From Exophiala sp. HKRS030 (taxonomy: Eukaryota > Ascomycota > Eurotiomycetes > Chaetothyriales > Herpotrichiellaceae), in NCBI GenBank assembly GCA_023897205.1, contig JAHWDD010000003.1, positions 4,839,665-4,903,664 of the forward strand: 64,000 nt of DNA, read 5' to 3'. How positions within the stretch are numbered: position 1 is the first letter of the stretch; every line of letters starts with the position of its first letter. The position numbers were made by a program, and so were the translations under genes. Below the pieces are notes generated by a model, which was not told the DNA's origin, made no database searches, and saw only the letters and a list, made by a program, of their open reading frames with translations. Positions 47,392-58,455 of this stretch are shown one piece after another.

Positions 47392-48409
47392 TTATATAGC
47401 TCCGATACTCATGGTATATTCGGCCAATAGATACTGTTCGTATTCCCATGGCTCAATGATCTTCGGGATATATGTGTTGCGCCATACACCCTCGAGGTCC
47501 GTTGTGTAACACATCTTAAAGTACTCCCAGTAATCCGGGTACCAACCTGCTTGTCCCCAGTCGACCAACGCCAGTATGCGCGGAGGTCCTCCTCGGTCTG
47601 ACGGGGCCGACACCATGACATTTGTAGGATGGACATCGGCATGAGTGAATTTGATACTAGTGGGATAGGATTCTCCTGGTCGAAGACGCTCAAGATAAGG
47701 ATCTTTGTATCTCTGCGAAGGTGATAAGAACCGTTGCGGAAGCCATTCGAGGAAGTTGTACAAGTCGTCGAGACTGTCGAACGGCCCGGTTCGGTCTTGG
47801 GGCGGTCATAAAACACTCGATCGAGTAATGGCCCTCGAGTAATGGCCCTCGAGTAACGGACCCTGGAGAATCTCGTTGGATTTTGAAACCATGCATTGTA
47901 ATCTCTCCGTGGAGGAGAATCACTTACCGATGAACCCGTCTCTCTGCTTAAGTTGCCTTAGAGATGAGAAGATCTGACGGAGTTGTTCACAAAGAGAATC
48001 CTTCTCCGAGAGATTCAGATCGTCCCAACATTCCTGCAATGTTGTTCCAGAAATTAGCTCCATATATATGAAGACTCTATCGTGACGAACTCGCCACCCA
48101 AAAACCTCGGGAACCGGAACTCGGTGACCCAGTCAGTCGCTTCCTTACTGCCCTCATTGTAACCGCTTCATCGATCGTCACATGTGGTCCAAATTTGATG
48201 AGGAGTCGCATTTCTGAGACGACCAAAATGCCCTGGTGATTTGAATCGACACCTTTGGGAACGGCTGGAAGTTTTCTGCCTCTTCCAACCTGAAAGAAAG
48301 ATGATTCTGGAAAATCCATGTCCTTTTCCAGCGCAGCCTTTTCCAAAGTGTCTGGAAGCCAATCGTGATCTTGTTCTCTCGGACCAGGTTCGTGTGTGGA
48401 GCTCATCAT
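47392..48409 (-). pseudogene. decayed aminoglycoside-phosphotransferase-like (APH) gene
   Basis: A fungal APH-family kinase-like gene (small-molecule kinase fold; natural substrate unknown) with several breaks. The family is clear in pieces on the minus strand: LLIKFGPHVTIDEAVTMRAV, VFIYMELISGTTLQECWDDL, EQLRQIFSSLRQL, the catalytic loop FTHADVHPTNVMV (HxDxxxxN) and VDWGQAGWYPDYWE (Mg-binding Asp). Lesions: reading frames change around 48140-48145 and 48118-48122, where single bases seem missing before the conserved VPVPEVFGW; a 14-bp unit is tandemly duplicated at 47821-47848, and one copy removed would give GPLLDRVFYDRPK; about five extra bases near 47788-47795 break KT|GPFDSL. A 43-nt GTAAGG...GAG intron (48148-48106) could hide the first two but would delete VPVPE. 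It ends at TAA 47394-47392. The probable start is the second ATG of the pair at 48409-48404. Confidence 0.75.
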
Positions 48410-48871
48410 TGTGGGTTTTGTTGAAATGGCGAACTGCTGTCTTGATCTGAAAGTCTGATGTTGAGGAAACAGTTTGAATCTCACTAGGTGGAATCCGGTG
48501 AGGTCTCTTCCAACTTTAGAAGCCTTGACCGGTGGCAAATAAAGAAAGAGAGTGGGCGGGTGATGGTATGTGTTGATGCCGTGGCTAGTGTCACTTAGTC
48601 GGAGGATATGGTAGATTCAAGAGGCTATAGAATTACAATCATCTGCAAACATGAAGGCAATGCCTTTTTTTTCAACCGCTAGTAAATGTCTAGATAAAAT
48701 TATCCATGTCGTTCACCTGCTCTCGGAATTGATATGTACTTCGCTATACAAGATTCTATGACATGCTGCTAGCCACGGCCCAAACAGGTCGGTTTACTGT
48801 CTCGAAACCCATCATCCATGGCTGTCTCCCGGGTGGAATCAGTTCTACCTGCGGTGGAAAAAAGAAACACC
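48410..48871. other. spacer between pseudogene and VPS53
   Basis: Holds the pseudogene's former promoter and the 3' end region of VPS53. A longer minus-strand frame extends upstream of the pseudogene start to 48538 without recognisable content. No gene supported. Confidence 0.5.
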
Positions 48872-51589
48872 TCAAGCTCGATCCTCTGGAGGCGCAGGGC
48901 TCGCAGCTTTACTACCAAAGCGGCTGATGCCACCGAATCCACCTAGATCTCTTTTGAAGAATTTGCCAATGTTCTTGAGGTTCTCGTTCAACTTCGCACC
49001 GGCTTCGGCGCTGGAGAACCCTGCTTCTCCAGTCGTAGTAGCATTAGATGCCCCGGTGACGGTCACTCCTGGTGGTGCTGGGACACCATGGAGTGGTGGG
49101 CTGTGCGCGCCGTTGCGGGGAGCATTGCTGCCCATGACGCTGGCGCCGACGTTGAGAGACGGGCTGCTGAAACGATCCATAAGTGCGGAGGCGTCGAATT
49201 TCATGTTCGCTGGTAGATTTGCGGTGCTGAGAGTCGCGGCGGCAGAGTTGCCCAAGGCCGAGAGATTGTGGAGGGCTGTAGCGGGGTAGATACTGAGCCG
49301 GCCCCTAATGGTCCAACGAGTCCTGGGGTAGAGGTTGCAGAGAGGTTTAATGAGGTCAGAAGAGGGGACCGTTCAACGAGAGCATCTTTGTATCGAGGGC
49401 TGAATTTGTGCATTTGAAACAGTTCCACGAGATGGTTCTGGTCGGATTTGGTGCGAATACCTTTCAAATCGAGGATCTTGCGGAAGTTGACTTCGGACAG
49501 GTCGGCAATGTGAATTAGATAGGCTTGAACGAGTGCCTCTGGTGGCGAAGGTCTGACCTGTAAGGTTTTAAGAAGAGGCTCGATTTTGTTGAAGGTTGTT
49601 GCGACACGCTTGAGAAATAGGGGAGGAGGTGTGCCAGGGAGAATGTGGGTTAATGTACTTCTGATCTCGTGAGTGTCGAGTAGCATCTGTTCTGCACCAC
49701 CTTCAGAGATGGGTTTGCATTGTGCGACATTCGACACATAAGCAGATGCGAGCAATTCTACTAGATTATCGGCAAATGCCCGTGCATATTGTTGCTTGTG
49801 CAGCATGGCGAGAATCTCTGACGAACGTTCTTTGATTCGCGATTGTAGTCCTGTGGTGAAAGAGCTTTTGTCTTCGCAACTTTCAATTTTGGACCACGCA
49901 ATATTGCGCATTTCCCTCCAGCTTGGTTCGAGGTCAACTTCAACACGTCGTACAAGTCCACGAACGGCTGCGCTTGCGATGCCCATAAAGGCATCCGCCT
50001 GGCTTTGAAGGTCGACCTGGTCTTTCAGATTCTCATCGATTCGACCTTTGATCTTCTCCTCGAGAGAGTTTGAAGTATTGAAACAGTAGTCGGCAGTGTT
50101 GAGAACGAGTATGACATCCTCAATAGTCGGTATCCGTGATGGGGTACCACCAGACGGCTTCTCAGAGATGCAAAATAGCAAGACTTGCTGGGCATATTGA
50201 TCGAGGTAGCGCCCAAAAACCCTCGACAGGTCAAGCAATGGCTGAGCAGTGGAGAGTTTGGCACACTGGGTCAGAGATAAGCGGTAGAAGTTGAAGAGTT
50301 CCGTCGATGATGCTATCACTTGTTGTGATGAGAAATCCTCGTCTGGAGGTTTAGCAGGCCTCTGTCTGTATTGAGGTATCAAGTTTGCCAACTCTTTATC
50401 TTGTGCATCAACCCACAGACTCAAGTACGGCTCGAAAGCATCTGATATTGGTTGTCCAAAAACTGGTGTATCGGCCGCGGAGCCTACTGTGTCCATCGAA
50501 GTCCTTGAGGTGTGGTTAAACCTCCGCTCGAGACCGTGCTCGAAGTCCAGAGTTTGCTGAAGACATGACAATAATAACCGGACGTCGATCGTTTGACCAT
50601 TTCGCGTGGTTCGGTTCAAGATACCCTTGTAGTCGTCTCGGGTTCCTTCTGCAAAGACGTTTGCTAAAATCTCATTGACTCTCCAGTGATTTGGGAAAAT
50701 CGCCGCGTGTTCCTCATCGTAAATCTTCAAGGTTTTCTTAAACCAAGCATATCGTCGATCAATATTATCAAGTGATCCTGCCTCTTGATCTCCTTTGAAT
50801 ATATGACGATACTGGCGTAGTTGGGTGTTGCAATACCAAGTTGTCAACCTTGATCGTGCAGACTCACCCAAAGCGTCCACCACCAAGCAAGCCTCAAGAA
50901 GAAGCCCTCTTTTCTGACCCACTTCTTCCTTTGTAAAGGTGATTTCGAAATCCTCACAGACTTGCTCCAAGATTTCTCTCTGCAAATCTGCGACACCTCT
51001 GCTGAGGGTTGCAATTTGATCAATTGATCGATACGATTTGAAGTGAGCCATCAACTGAATGACGGCTTGTAGCAGTTGAGCACATTCTTTGTACTGGCGC
51101 GTTTTACTCAAAGCCCGCAACTGTTCGTAAGCGGTGGTCAACATTTGCAGACGCTTTAGAGCCGTCATAGACAGGGTCAGGTTTCTTTTGGTATTGTCCA
51201 ATTGCTTGATGTCCGCGGTCATCTCGGTGATGTTTCGTTCTGTTTGAATGGCTCTTTCTCGCACACTTTCGATGCGTTGGAATAGCTCGGACAGTTCGGC
51301 CTTGGAGGCTTCCATACGCTGGAGACATTCCGCGTTGGAACGTATCTGTTCCTCCTCGAGGAGGTCGATCTCGTCGTCCAGATCATCTTGGTATCTGCGC
51401 AGAGTTTGATAGGTTTGAGTGACTGCTGAGAGGGTCGAGGGATGTGAAAATATCTGATTCAAGTGCTCGATGGGGTCATAATTGTCTATGCAAAGTCATT
51501 CGACCGTGTCTGGGTCTGTCCGAGTCGATGTAAATCTTACCTGAATCCAAAAAGTCCAACTCCTGATCTGTTCCGTTTGTCGCGGACAT
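48872..51589 (-). CDS. vps53: GARP complex subunit VPS53 (frame broken once near the C terminus)
   Basis: VPS53 is a rod-like tethering subunit of GARP (Vps51-54), which captures endosome-derived vesicles at the trans-Golgi. Exon 1 is 51589-51541, with MSATNGTDQELDFLDS then intron 51540-51486 (GTAAGA...GCATAG) and exon 2 51485-48872. The N-terminal Vps53 domain is nearly complete: YDPIEHLNQIFSHPSTLSAVTQ, coiled coils with ERAIQTERNITEMTADIK, MTALKRLQMLTTAYEQL, RQYKECAQLLQAVIQL and HFKSYRSIDQIATLS. Near 49302-49305 (CCCC on the plus strand) the frame shifts: upstream SLNLSATSTPGLVGPLG, downstream a serine/alanine-rich tail with KLNENLKNIGKFFKRDLGG before the stop at 48872. The exon lengths sum to 3n+2, so one missing base fits; about 887 residues result. 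The uncorrected frame ends at 49201. Confidence 0.92.
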
Positions 51590-51734
51590 GTGGAGGGATT
51601 CCAGCGGCAAGGGAAGAACACAAACAATGCGAAGCAAATGTTAAAGGCTGCATATCCTTTCGAGACGAAGGACTGGTCCTCATGAGACAGGTCGAACGAA
51701 CAAGTTACTCCCAATTGAACGCATTTAAGGACTT

Positions 51735-52085
51735 ATGTCGCCAGATGACATTAAGAACGCCGCAAGGTGTCGGAAACACGTCGCAACTGACACGTGCGGG
51801 CCCTATAATGTTCCGTACATCTTCGGGGTCAGGTTGTACTGGGGGTCAAGTGCCGGCAAACGCACTTATAGACTAGGCAAGCCGTGGCAAGACACGGGGT
51901 ACTCGTGGTGCGAGAGTGACCAAACATGCATACTTCTCGGCTTTGAATTACTCGACTGTACAGAAAATTGGAAGGAGGAGGGCATTCATATGATCGACTT
52001 GTGTCATGGCAATTCTGGTGCCTTTTACATTGTTCTGTACGTTGTCCTGATTCTTGCACTTGCGATAGCCGCTGGTATGCAGTGA
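51735..52085 (+). CDS. hypothetical small protein with C-terminal hydrophobic segment
   Basis: 116-codon open frame divergent from VPS53, between VPS53 and the bHLH gene. It has six cysteines and ends in a helix-like segment AFYIVLYVVLILALAIAAGM followed at once by the stop, as in a tail-anchored protein. No family recognised. It may equally be a chance frame, since it lies only 146 bp from the VPS53 start codon and could overlap its promoter. Confidence 0.2.
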   Translation: MSPDDIKNAARCRKHVATDTCGPYNVPYIFGVRLYWGSSAGKRTYRLGKPWQDTGYSWCESDQTCILLGFELLDCTENWKEEGIHMIDLCHGNSGAFYIVLYVVLILALAIAAGMQ

Positions 52086-52337
52086 TCCGGCAGAAATTTG
52101 GATCGTGTGGCACGTTGGCGACTATCCTGTAGTAGCCATCTATCTAGCAAATTGTGACAATGAACCTCAGGATGTAACAACAACATTCAATGCAGTGTTT
52201 TTTTCTCAAACGCCAAACCTCCCATCCAAGACTAAGCCTCCGTGCGTCACGCCGTTATCTTCACTGAGATTTGCGTCTCGTCAAACATCAAACACAATCA
52301 CCTTTGTTTTTCGTGGGAGCACCTAATCAGGTTCCCG

Positions 52338-54285
52338 TCAACCGTCTGAAGCCTGGCTTCCTCCACTGCTCGTGGCTTCGGCAAGACGTTTCTCGGCCGC
52401 CTCCAGCTTGCCTCGAGTTTCTGCCAACTCCGTTTGCAGACTTTTGATGTAAGTGATAGCCATCTCTACCGTGCTGGCCTTGCTGGCACTTTGTGCCGCA
52501 GCCGAGGCTTTGCTCTCAACCTCTTCGTTTTCCGCAGGACTAGATTTTTCTTTTTTGGGGTTGACCCCTGAGATGGAGGGCGGTAAAAGCGACTCGATTT
52601 CCTTCAAAGCCAAGTTGATTCGATTTCGCCGCCCTTGCTCGGCTATCTTGTGAGAAGTCCTTTTCGAGGTCAGGTTTTCAGCCAGAGTCTCTGGGTACGA
52701 GACTCCGGGCAAATGGGTGCCTTCTAGAATATTTTGATAGTTAGACTTGGACGCGAGATATAGAGCACTGGCATCGGCCGAAATGTGGGGAACGCCGGGT
52801 GCTGTTACGGAGTCAGTACATTTGTCATGGAGTTGGCACTGCGCCGACTTACCAGTCGCTGGTACTAATGGCGAAATACTGGGCGATATCTTGGGGCGAA
52901 GAGCAGGAGAGATGGCTGCAGACGAAGTGCTTTGCCGTTTCTTACTTGCCCGTCCACCTCGACTTTCAAGCTTGCTCGGCTTTGCGAACTGTTCTTGGGG
53001 AGTTTTGTTGAAAGCGCTCCTGGGGGTACTACCTGCACTCAGTTTGGCCGATTTCGCAGACATTATTGGAGTGCTCTCGCCATCGTTCGCAGCACTCGTA
53101 TCGAGAGTGGATGTTGAAGCGGGTGGGACACCGGATACGGCAGCTGGTAGCATGATATCCTCCATAGGCTCATCCATGAGGCCTATAGATGTATGTTGCT
53201 CTGTCTGCTTTGATAGAATGTTCTGATTACTAGGCATCTTCATCAGAGTGGCCGGCGTTACTGGATTGCCCGCGGCATCCTTCTGGGCCATGGGCGGTGG
53301 CTGTGGCGACCGACTGGACACAGGAATGGGAGGTGGGCGCATGATGGATTCTGAGAGGGGTTCTGGGGAGACTGATTCATCGCTCATCTGGAAAACCGCA
53401 CTGTTGGGAGCGGACAGAGATTGAGTACCGGATGCTTGGGTGTTTTGCGCAAGTACTGCCGCTACCTTGTCTAGAGGGATAGAAGTTAATGAGGGACCGC
53501 GACGACGAAGCTGAGGTTTCATGGCAGGCGATTGCTTGACACTTCGGGTGACTGCACGAGTGGCATTGCTCACTCTCCTGCGAGATCGCTTGGGGCCGAG
53601 GTTGTGGGTTTGGAGCTTCCCATGTCAACATTCAGGTCAATGGGAGAGGCAGTCGTGCCGGTGTATGCATTTTGAGCTTCGATGGCAGGGGAGGTCAAGG
53701 GACTAAAGAAGTCATCGGTCAGGCCATAGTCGGACATGGCAAAGCCTCCATCCATGGGAGTTTGAGCTGGCGAGACCAATGGAGTGAACGAGACCTGTCA
53801 AGGTTGAGCATGTACACAGGAAGAAACTGGACGAAGGCGCATACCTGTTGATGGTCGAACAAGATCTGGCCGTTGTTCCCCATTTGCTGGACATATTTGG
53901 CAGCGTGCATCTCAGCACTCACCGGGGTGGGTGGTACATGGTAATGAGGCTGCATCTGCATCTGCTGGAACTGCTGCTGAAACTGCGGATAGCTATGATT
54001 TTGCTGCATGGGCAGACGGTAGGTGACACCATTGTTGGCCGAAGCCATGGACAGATCCATCTGGTTCTGCCCAGCGAAAGTGATGTTGTCATTGTTACTA
54101 CCAAAGCCCAAACGACCCATGGGAGTATCTAGTCCGGAGGGGTGCTGGCCCATGGAGGTGAATTGAGAGAAGTCATTGTCGAGGTCAAGGAATTTTGTGA
54201 AATCATCATCGCTGACGCCGGCGACAATGTGGTCGTCTTGAATGTCTTGAGGCCATATGACATTTTGGTCGCCTTGTTGGGTCAT
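52338..54285 (-). CDS. nuc-1: Phosphate-regulation bHLH transcription factor NUC-1/Pho4-like (frame broken once)
   Basis: Fungal Pho4/NUC-1 activator of phosphate-starvation genes; nuclear and DNA-binding. Exons: 54285-53846, 53794-52853 and 52801-52338, counting exon 1 to 53845; introns GTATGC...GACAG and GTAAGT...AACAG (51 nt). The N terminus has DDDFTKFLDLDNDFSQFT, a Gln/His/Pro-rich stretch, then VSFTPLVSPAQTPMDGGF and FFSPLTSPA, the acidic/short activating segments typical of NUC-1. The bHLH is RTSHKIAEQGRRNRI, loop, then STVEMAITYIKSLQ, preceded by ASKSNYQNILEG. At 53592-53595 (GGGG on the plus strand) the frame breaks after MGSSKPTTS; one added base gives APKRSRRRVSNATRAV, a basic cluster fitting a nuclear-localisation signal. 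Total length is 3n+2, again one missing base, for about 615 residues. Confidence 0.9.
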
Positions 54286-56526
54286 GATCTCTGTGGTGAA
54301 CGAGGTGGTTCAAATTGCGCCCGCAGGTGGGCTGCGGTATGGCTGGGGGCGCAGACACGACGATCACCGGTGCATCTCGAGGATGAGCTATAGAAGAGAG
54401 GATTGATGGAGGATTTCGCAGTGCATCGATGAGTGGTCGTTGAGATAGAGACGAGGTGGAAAGGCTCAAGCGAGAAAATGATAGCGTCGGAGGGTGAACG
54501 AATGGAATCGCAGAATGAAAGAAAGAGTAACAGACTGAGGCGGGAGAGTAGATGCAATGAGGTGCGCGCGGGTGAGTTAGTGGGATGTATGGCAAGTAGC
54601 CTGGCCTTTGGGGGACCAAAGAAAGACTTGAAGAGTTTCTGATGGTGGTGGGTAGTGGGTAGTGAGTAGTGGGCAACGGACCTTCAGCGGGCGAGATAGG
54701 TTTCGTGGGAAGATTGTGAGGAAGAGGGTGCATTTGACCCAATTACTGCTAGTGACCTAGGTACGGAACACGGTACGGAGTACGTACAGTACCTAGTAGG
54801 TGCTGACTACCTAGTAGCTGAAGGACGCCTGCTCAATCGGAGATGGCAATGACATGCTCCCTCCGCGCGGCTTGAGTCGGGCATGTCGCGGTTGAATAGG
54901 GTTGATTTTAGGTAGTTAGCGAGAGCCAAGTTAGGTGCAAAGGAAGGAAGCTTAGGCGTAGGAAAAGTCCGCCTACAGGCAATTGCCTGTTAGTCTCGGG
55001 TCTACTCAAGTCCCGCAGTCTACGAAAGTTACAGGTGCGGCAGCACCTAAACAGATGTGTCAAAGTCTGCAAAACATAGCTCAGGCCAACATGATCGGGT
55101 GCAAGGTAAAACTCCACCCATGCGTGGCGTCTTTACAATTTGGGATTGGCGTGGGAGGGTGAACCTGACTTTGGCACAATTTGGCGTGGGTGGCCAGCCG
55201 GGTGGCCTGGTGGGTGGTCCAGGGCCAAGGCGGTGTCGAGGGGCATGGCCGCATGGGTAAGATGCTACTTAGAATATACCTACAGTGCTATGCAAAAAGT
55301 ATTTGCACACTTGCCGCTTTAATTTGCCCAATAGGCCAATCACAAGCTTCAAAACAAGATTTGAGCCAATCAGAGTAGCAGGCTATTTTAAGGGTGTGCA
55401 ATTACTTTTTGCATAGCACTTGTACCTCACCTACCCATATACGGAGTACTCTTTACCTAGGCACGCCTAGGGTATGCACCAAGTACACAACAATATTAGG
55501 TACATACTTGAATACTTAGGTATCTACGTACCATGCCAATGCCTAGGTGCCTTTACAGGTAAATCATTTCCCTATGTACCCAGCAGCGTAGACAGGATCC
55601 AAATAAAATCCTCGGCCCCTCAACTTGAATCCGGTGGCATCTATCTCAATTACTTGGTGCCTGGGCGCTTAGCTAGGTAGATACAAGTACCCCTCTAAGC
55701 TCTGACCGAAGAGGGCTTCTCGGACCAGCGCTGTACCTCTGTAGTTGCCCTGACCAGCTAAGCCTTTACTACTCCATAGATAGGATAGATAGGTGTTTTC
55801 AGGTGCACCTACCGAGTAATTAGCGTGTGTGGAGCTTGAATGACTCGCAATCACATCTCTCGATAGACTCGAATCCAACACCAACATTAACATTACACCG
55901 CAAAATACAAACAAGCGTCACTCGCCTCATCCACGAAATGTCCTAGATTTTACAACTTGAAACCCTCAAATTCCACGCCTTGTGGGAACGTGTGGGTTGG
56001 TGAGGTGAGATTAAAGCGGGCCGGGTTTTTGCAAAATTTTACATTTCACGTCGTCAAAATATAAAATATATATAGGCTAATTCATGCTGGCTTTTGGCAC
56101 CCGAAATACTCCGTACCCCAACCCAGAAGAATGCTTTGCATGCGCCACCATCCACCTCGGCCGTGACTTGCGTCTGCCTGGGTTGCTGTACGGAGTAGAC
56201 CCTGTATGTACCACTTAACCTACTGTCTACCTAGGTAGGTACGTCACGGGACTGCAACATGTGTGCGATGTGTCAAGTCAGTAGTCCCGCCCGCGCCACC
56301 TTCCTGTTCCTGCCTCCAGCTCGTCGTAACAAACTCTTGTGCTGCCAAGGGCACCTTGCCATATGTAGCTTAGTCAAAGCCCTGATCGCCGCTCATTGGT
56401 AGCTCCTCACGTGCTCTCTCTGTTCTGATCAACGTCTCCAGGCACTTACAGGCGGGAATCGACATCATCTTCATCCACTTCCGTGCCACCCACGCTCGGA
56501 AGGAAGCCCCAACCCTTTGCACCATC
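54286..56526. other. divergent intergenic region with a MITE
   Basis: 2.2 kb between two divergent genes; no coding region supported. It contains the 140-bp element described separately, four exact TACGGAGTA/TACTCCGTA copies (54774, 55440, 56107, 56189) and many CCTAGGTA-type words. Confidence 0.6.
55283..55422. mobile_element. MITE-like element (Tc1/mariner-type, TA duplication)
   Basis: A 140-bp nonautonomous element. The left end starts CAGTGCTATGCAAAAAGTA and the right end is its near-perfect inverted copy; the core inverted repeat is about 26 bp with one mismatch (after GTGCTATGCAAAAAGTA) plus one inserted base at the outer right end. It is flanked on both sides by TA (55281-55282 and 55423-55424), the target-site duplication of Tc1/mariner elements. 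It has no open frame. Termini are set by the TA dinucleotides and could be off by a base or two. Confidence 0.85.
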
Positions 56527-58142
56527 ATGCTGAAGCCCAAGGCTCTCCTGAAGCACTCCAAGACGAAGAAAAAGTCTGAACAGGTGAGAACAACTATCCA
56601 TCAGGCCTCGACCATCCACGAGAACGGGCTGGCTGTCCTCTCCCACAAAACTGACCGACGCAGGTCCTAGACACTGCCGACGATTTTCAGGCAGCTGGGG
56701 TCGATTTCGAGGAGGCTGCCGGCAAGTGGAGGGCTGGTGATGCTGTCAAGTCCTTGCGCTTCTTTGGTAAAGCCATCGAAGTTTACAACCAGGGATTACA
56801 AAAATTTCCGACGAACCTGGATCTTGCTTATAACAAGTTGGTTTTGACCCAGCTCCTAAGTCATACAAATACTAACCATCGTGGTAGAGCACGAGCTTTG
56901 TTGGAAATTGCCACACATCCTGCTCTCGTCGACCAGCTACCAATCCCCATCTCGGATGCTCTTCAACAGGCTCTGGATGCACATCAATATGCCTTGAATC
57001 TCGATCAGGATAACCCAGACACGCTCTTCAACACGGCTCAAGTATTGACAACCATTGCCGAGCTGCGTGCGGAGAATGGCGCTGATCACGATGCCCTGAC
57101 TTTGTTGCAACAGGCACTTGAGCTTCAAACCCGATGCTTGGCAATCCAAGAAATGAAACTCGAGGAATCCTTACAACAGATGATAGACTTAGAGTCTCAA
57201 TCTCATTCAGACGGCACCGAAACCGTCGACAATTCTCAAGTCTTGAATATGGACCATCGTAGCACTGGAAACGCTACAAATACTGAAGATCAGTGGTTCT
57301 CTATTGTTGAACCGATAACCAAAGACACACTAGTCGACACCATACTAGCCCAGCTTGCCACTCTGACAACTTTTTGTAGCATTCTAACCTCGCTCACAAT
57401 CTCAAACTCCCCTAATGGACTCGCCTGGATAGAGGAATTCTCCTCAAAGCTTTTCAACGAAAAGTTACCCTTTCTTCTTGATGACGCCGATTCGGAACGC
57501 CTGCAGGAGGTTGCCTTGACGAGAGCAAATTTTCTGTCACACTTGTTAGCGGCTGGCTATAGGTTGGGCTCTATAGATGCTTCGACCTACAAAAAAGAAC
57601 GTGATGAAGCATTTAGATCACCGGAATTGAAGGTCGACACGTCATATGCAGCCTTGACAGCCAACGCATCTAGCCTTATAGCCTTTAATTCTGCGCTCGC
57701 AGAAAGAGACCAGTCTCCATCAACAGTGCAGGCGTCGCAACGATGGAATGCAATATCTACTGCAATCAGCAATCTTGCTGCAGCGTCAAAAATGTCCGAT
57801 CCGATTCCCGAGGAGATAGCCGAGACTCATTTTGCTCGAGGTAATGCGTCTTTGCTACAATACCAACTAGGCCAGCCTCCAATATCATACCAACCTGCCG
57901 TGTCAAATTCGACACAACTCTTGAAGAACGCTGATGTTTTTTATCGTAACGCCAGTAAGCTCTTCCAGAGTGAGAAACAGAAGGCAATATCCCATTTCAG
58001 AGCCGGTATTGTTCAAGCTCTACAAACAGGATCCAATCTTCTGGAAAGTATTCAAAAGAGTGCTCAGGACAAGGATCAGGACTGGATTGAAGCTCAACTC
58101 CAGGAAATGATTGATGAGGGCCTCATCTTGAGGGATGGCTGA
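56527..58142 (+). CDS. TPR-like protein of unknown function (fungal)
   Basis: Exon 1 (56527-56583) encodes a lysine-rich start, MLKPKALLKHSKTKKKSEQ; an 80-nt intron (GTGAGA...GACGCAG) precedes exon 2 (56664-58142); 511 residues. Helical repeats resembling tetratricopeptide units lie early: AAGKWRAGDAVKSLRFFGKAIEVYNQGLQ, then NLDLAYNKLVLTQLL and HQYALNLDQDNPDTLFNTAQVLTTI. The rest is helical with Ala/Leu/Gln-rich segments and an acidic patch. It looks like a soluble scaffold or chaperone-type protein; an N-terminal Lys cluster could bind nucleic acid or act in nuclear import. I did not recognise a named family; I would check ribosome-assembly chaperones. The intron acceptor and conserved start give the gene model. 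Confidence 0.8.
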
Positions 58143-58455
58143 GACCAGATCACTACATTAGGACGCAATTTTCATACGACTCTACTCGATACTCGAATTT
58201 ACGCATTACGGTCATGGTTTGTTACTCTTTCTGCCTTAACAGAACCGTTTTCTTGCCTCACCGAGAAGTGCCTCACCCCAGAGTAACACATCTCACTAGT
58301 GGCTCACTTCACTTCGTCCACCGTCGCGACTTTATTCACGACGTCTGGCACAATCACCACAAAGAAAACTCTGCACCTTCGACTCAAGGTTTCTTTTGGA
58401 GCGTTGCGCCTTTGACGTTCGCCATACTCAGTTTCTCGGGTAATAGCTTTGAGCA
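58143..58455. other. spacer between two plus-strand genes
   Basis: 313 bp holding the 3' end of the TPR-like gene and the promoter of the next. An open frame begins at 58214 but is not needed for the model. Confidence 0.5.

Noticed and set aside
9108..53595. programmed -1 ribosomal frameshifting as an explanation for the broken genes
   Set aside because: The runs do not form X XXY YYZ slippery heptamers in the zero frame, and five unrelated genes sharing such control in one window is unlikely.
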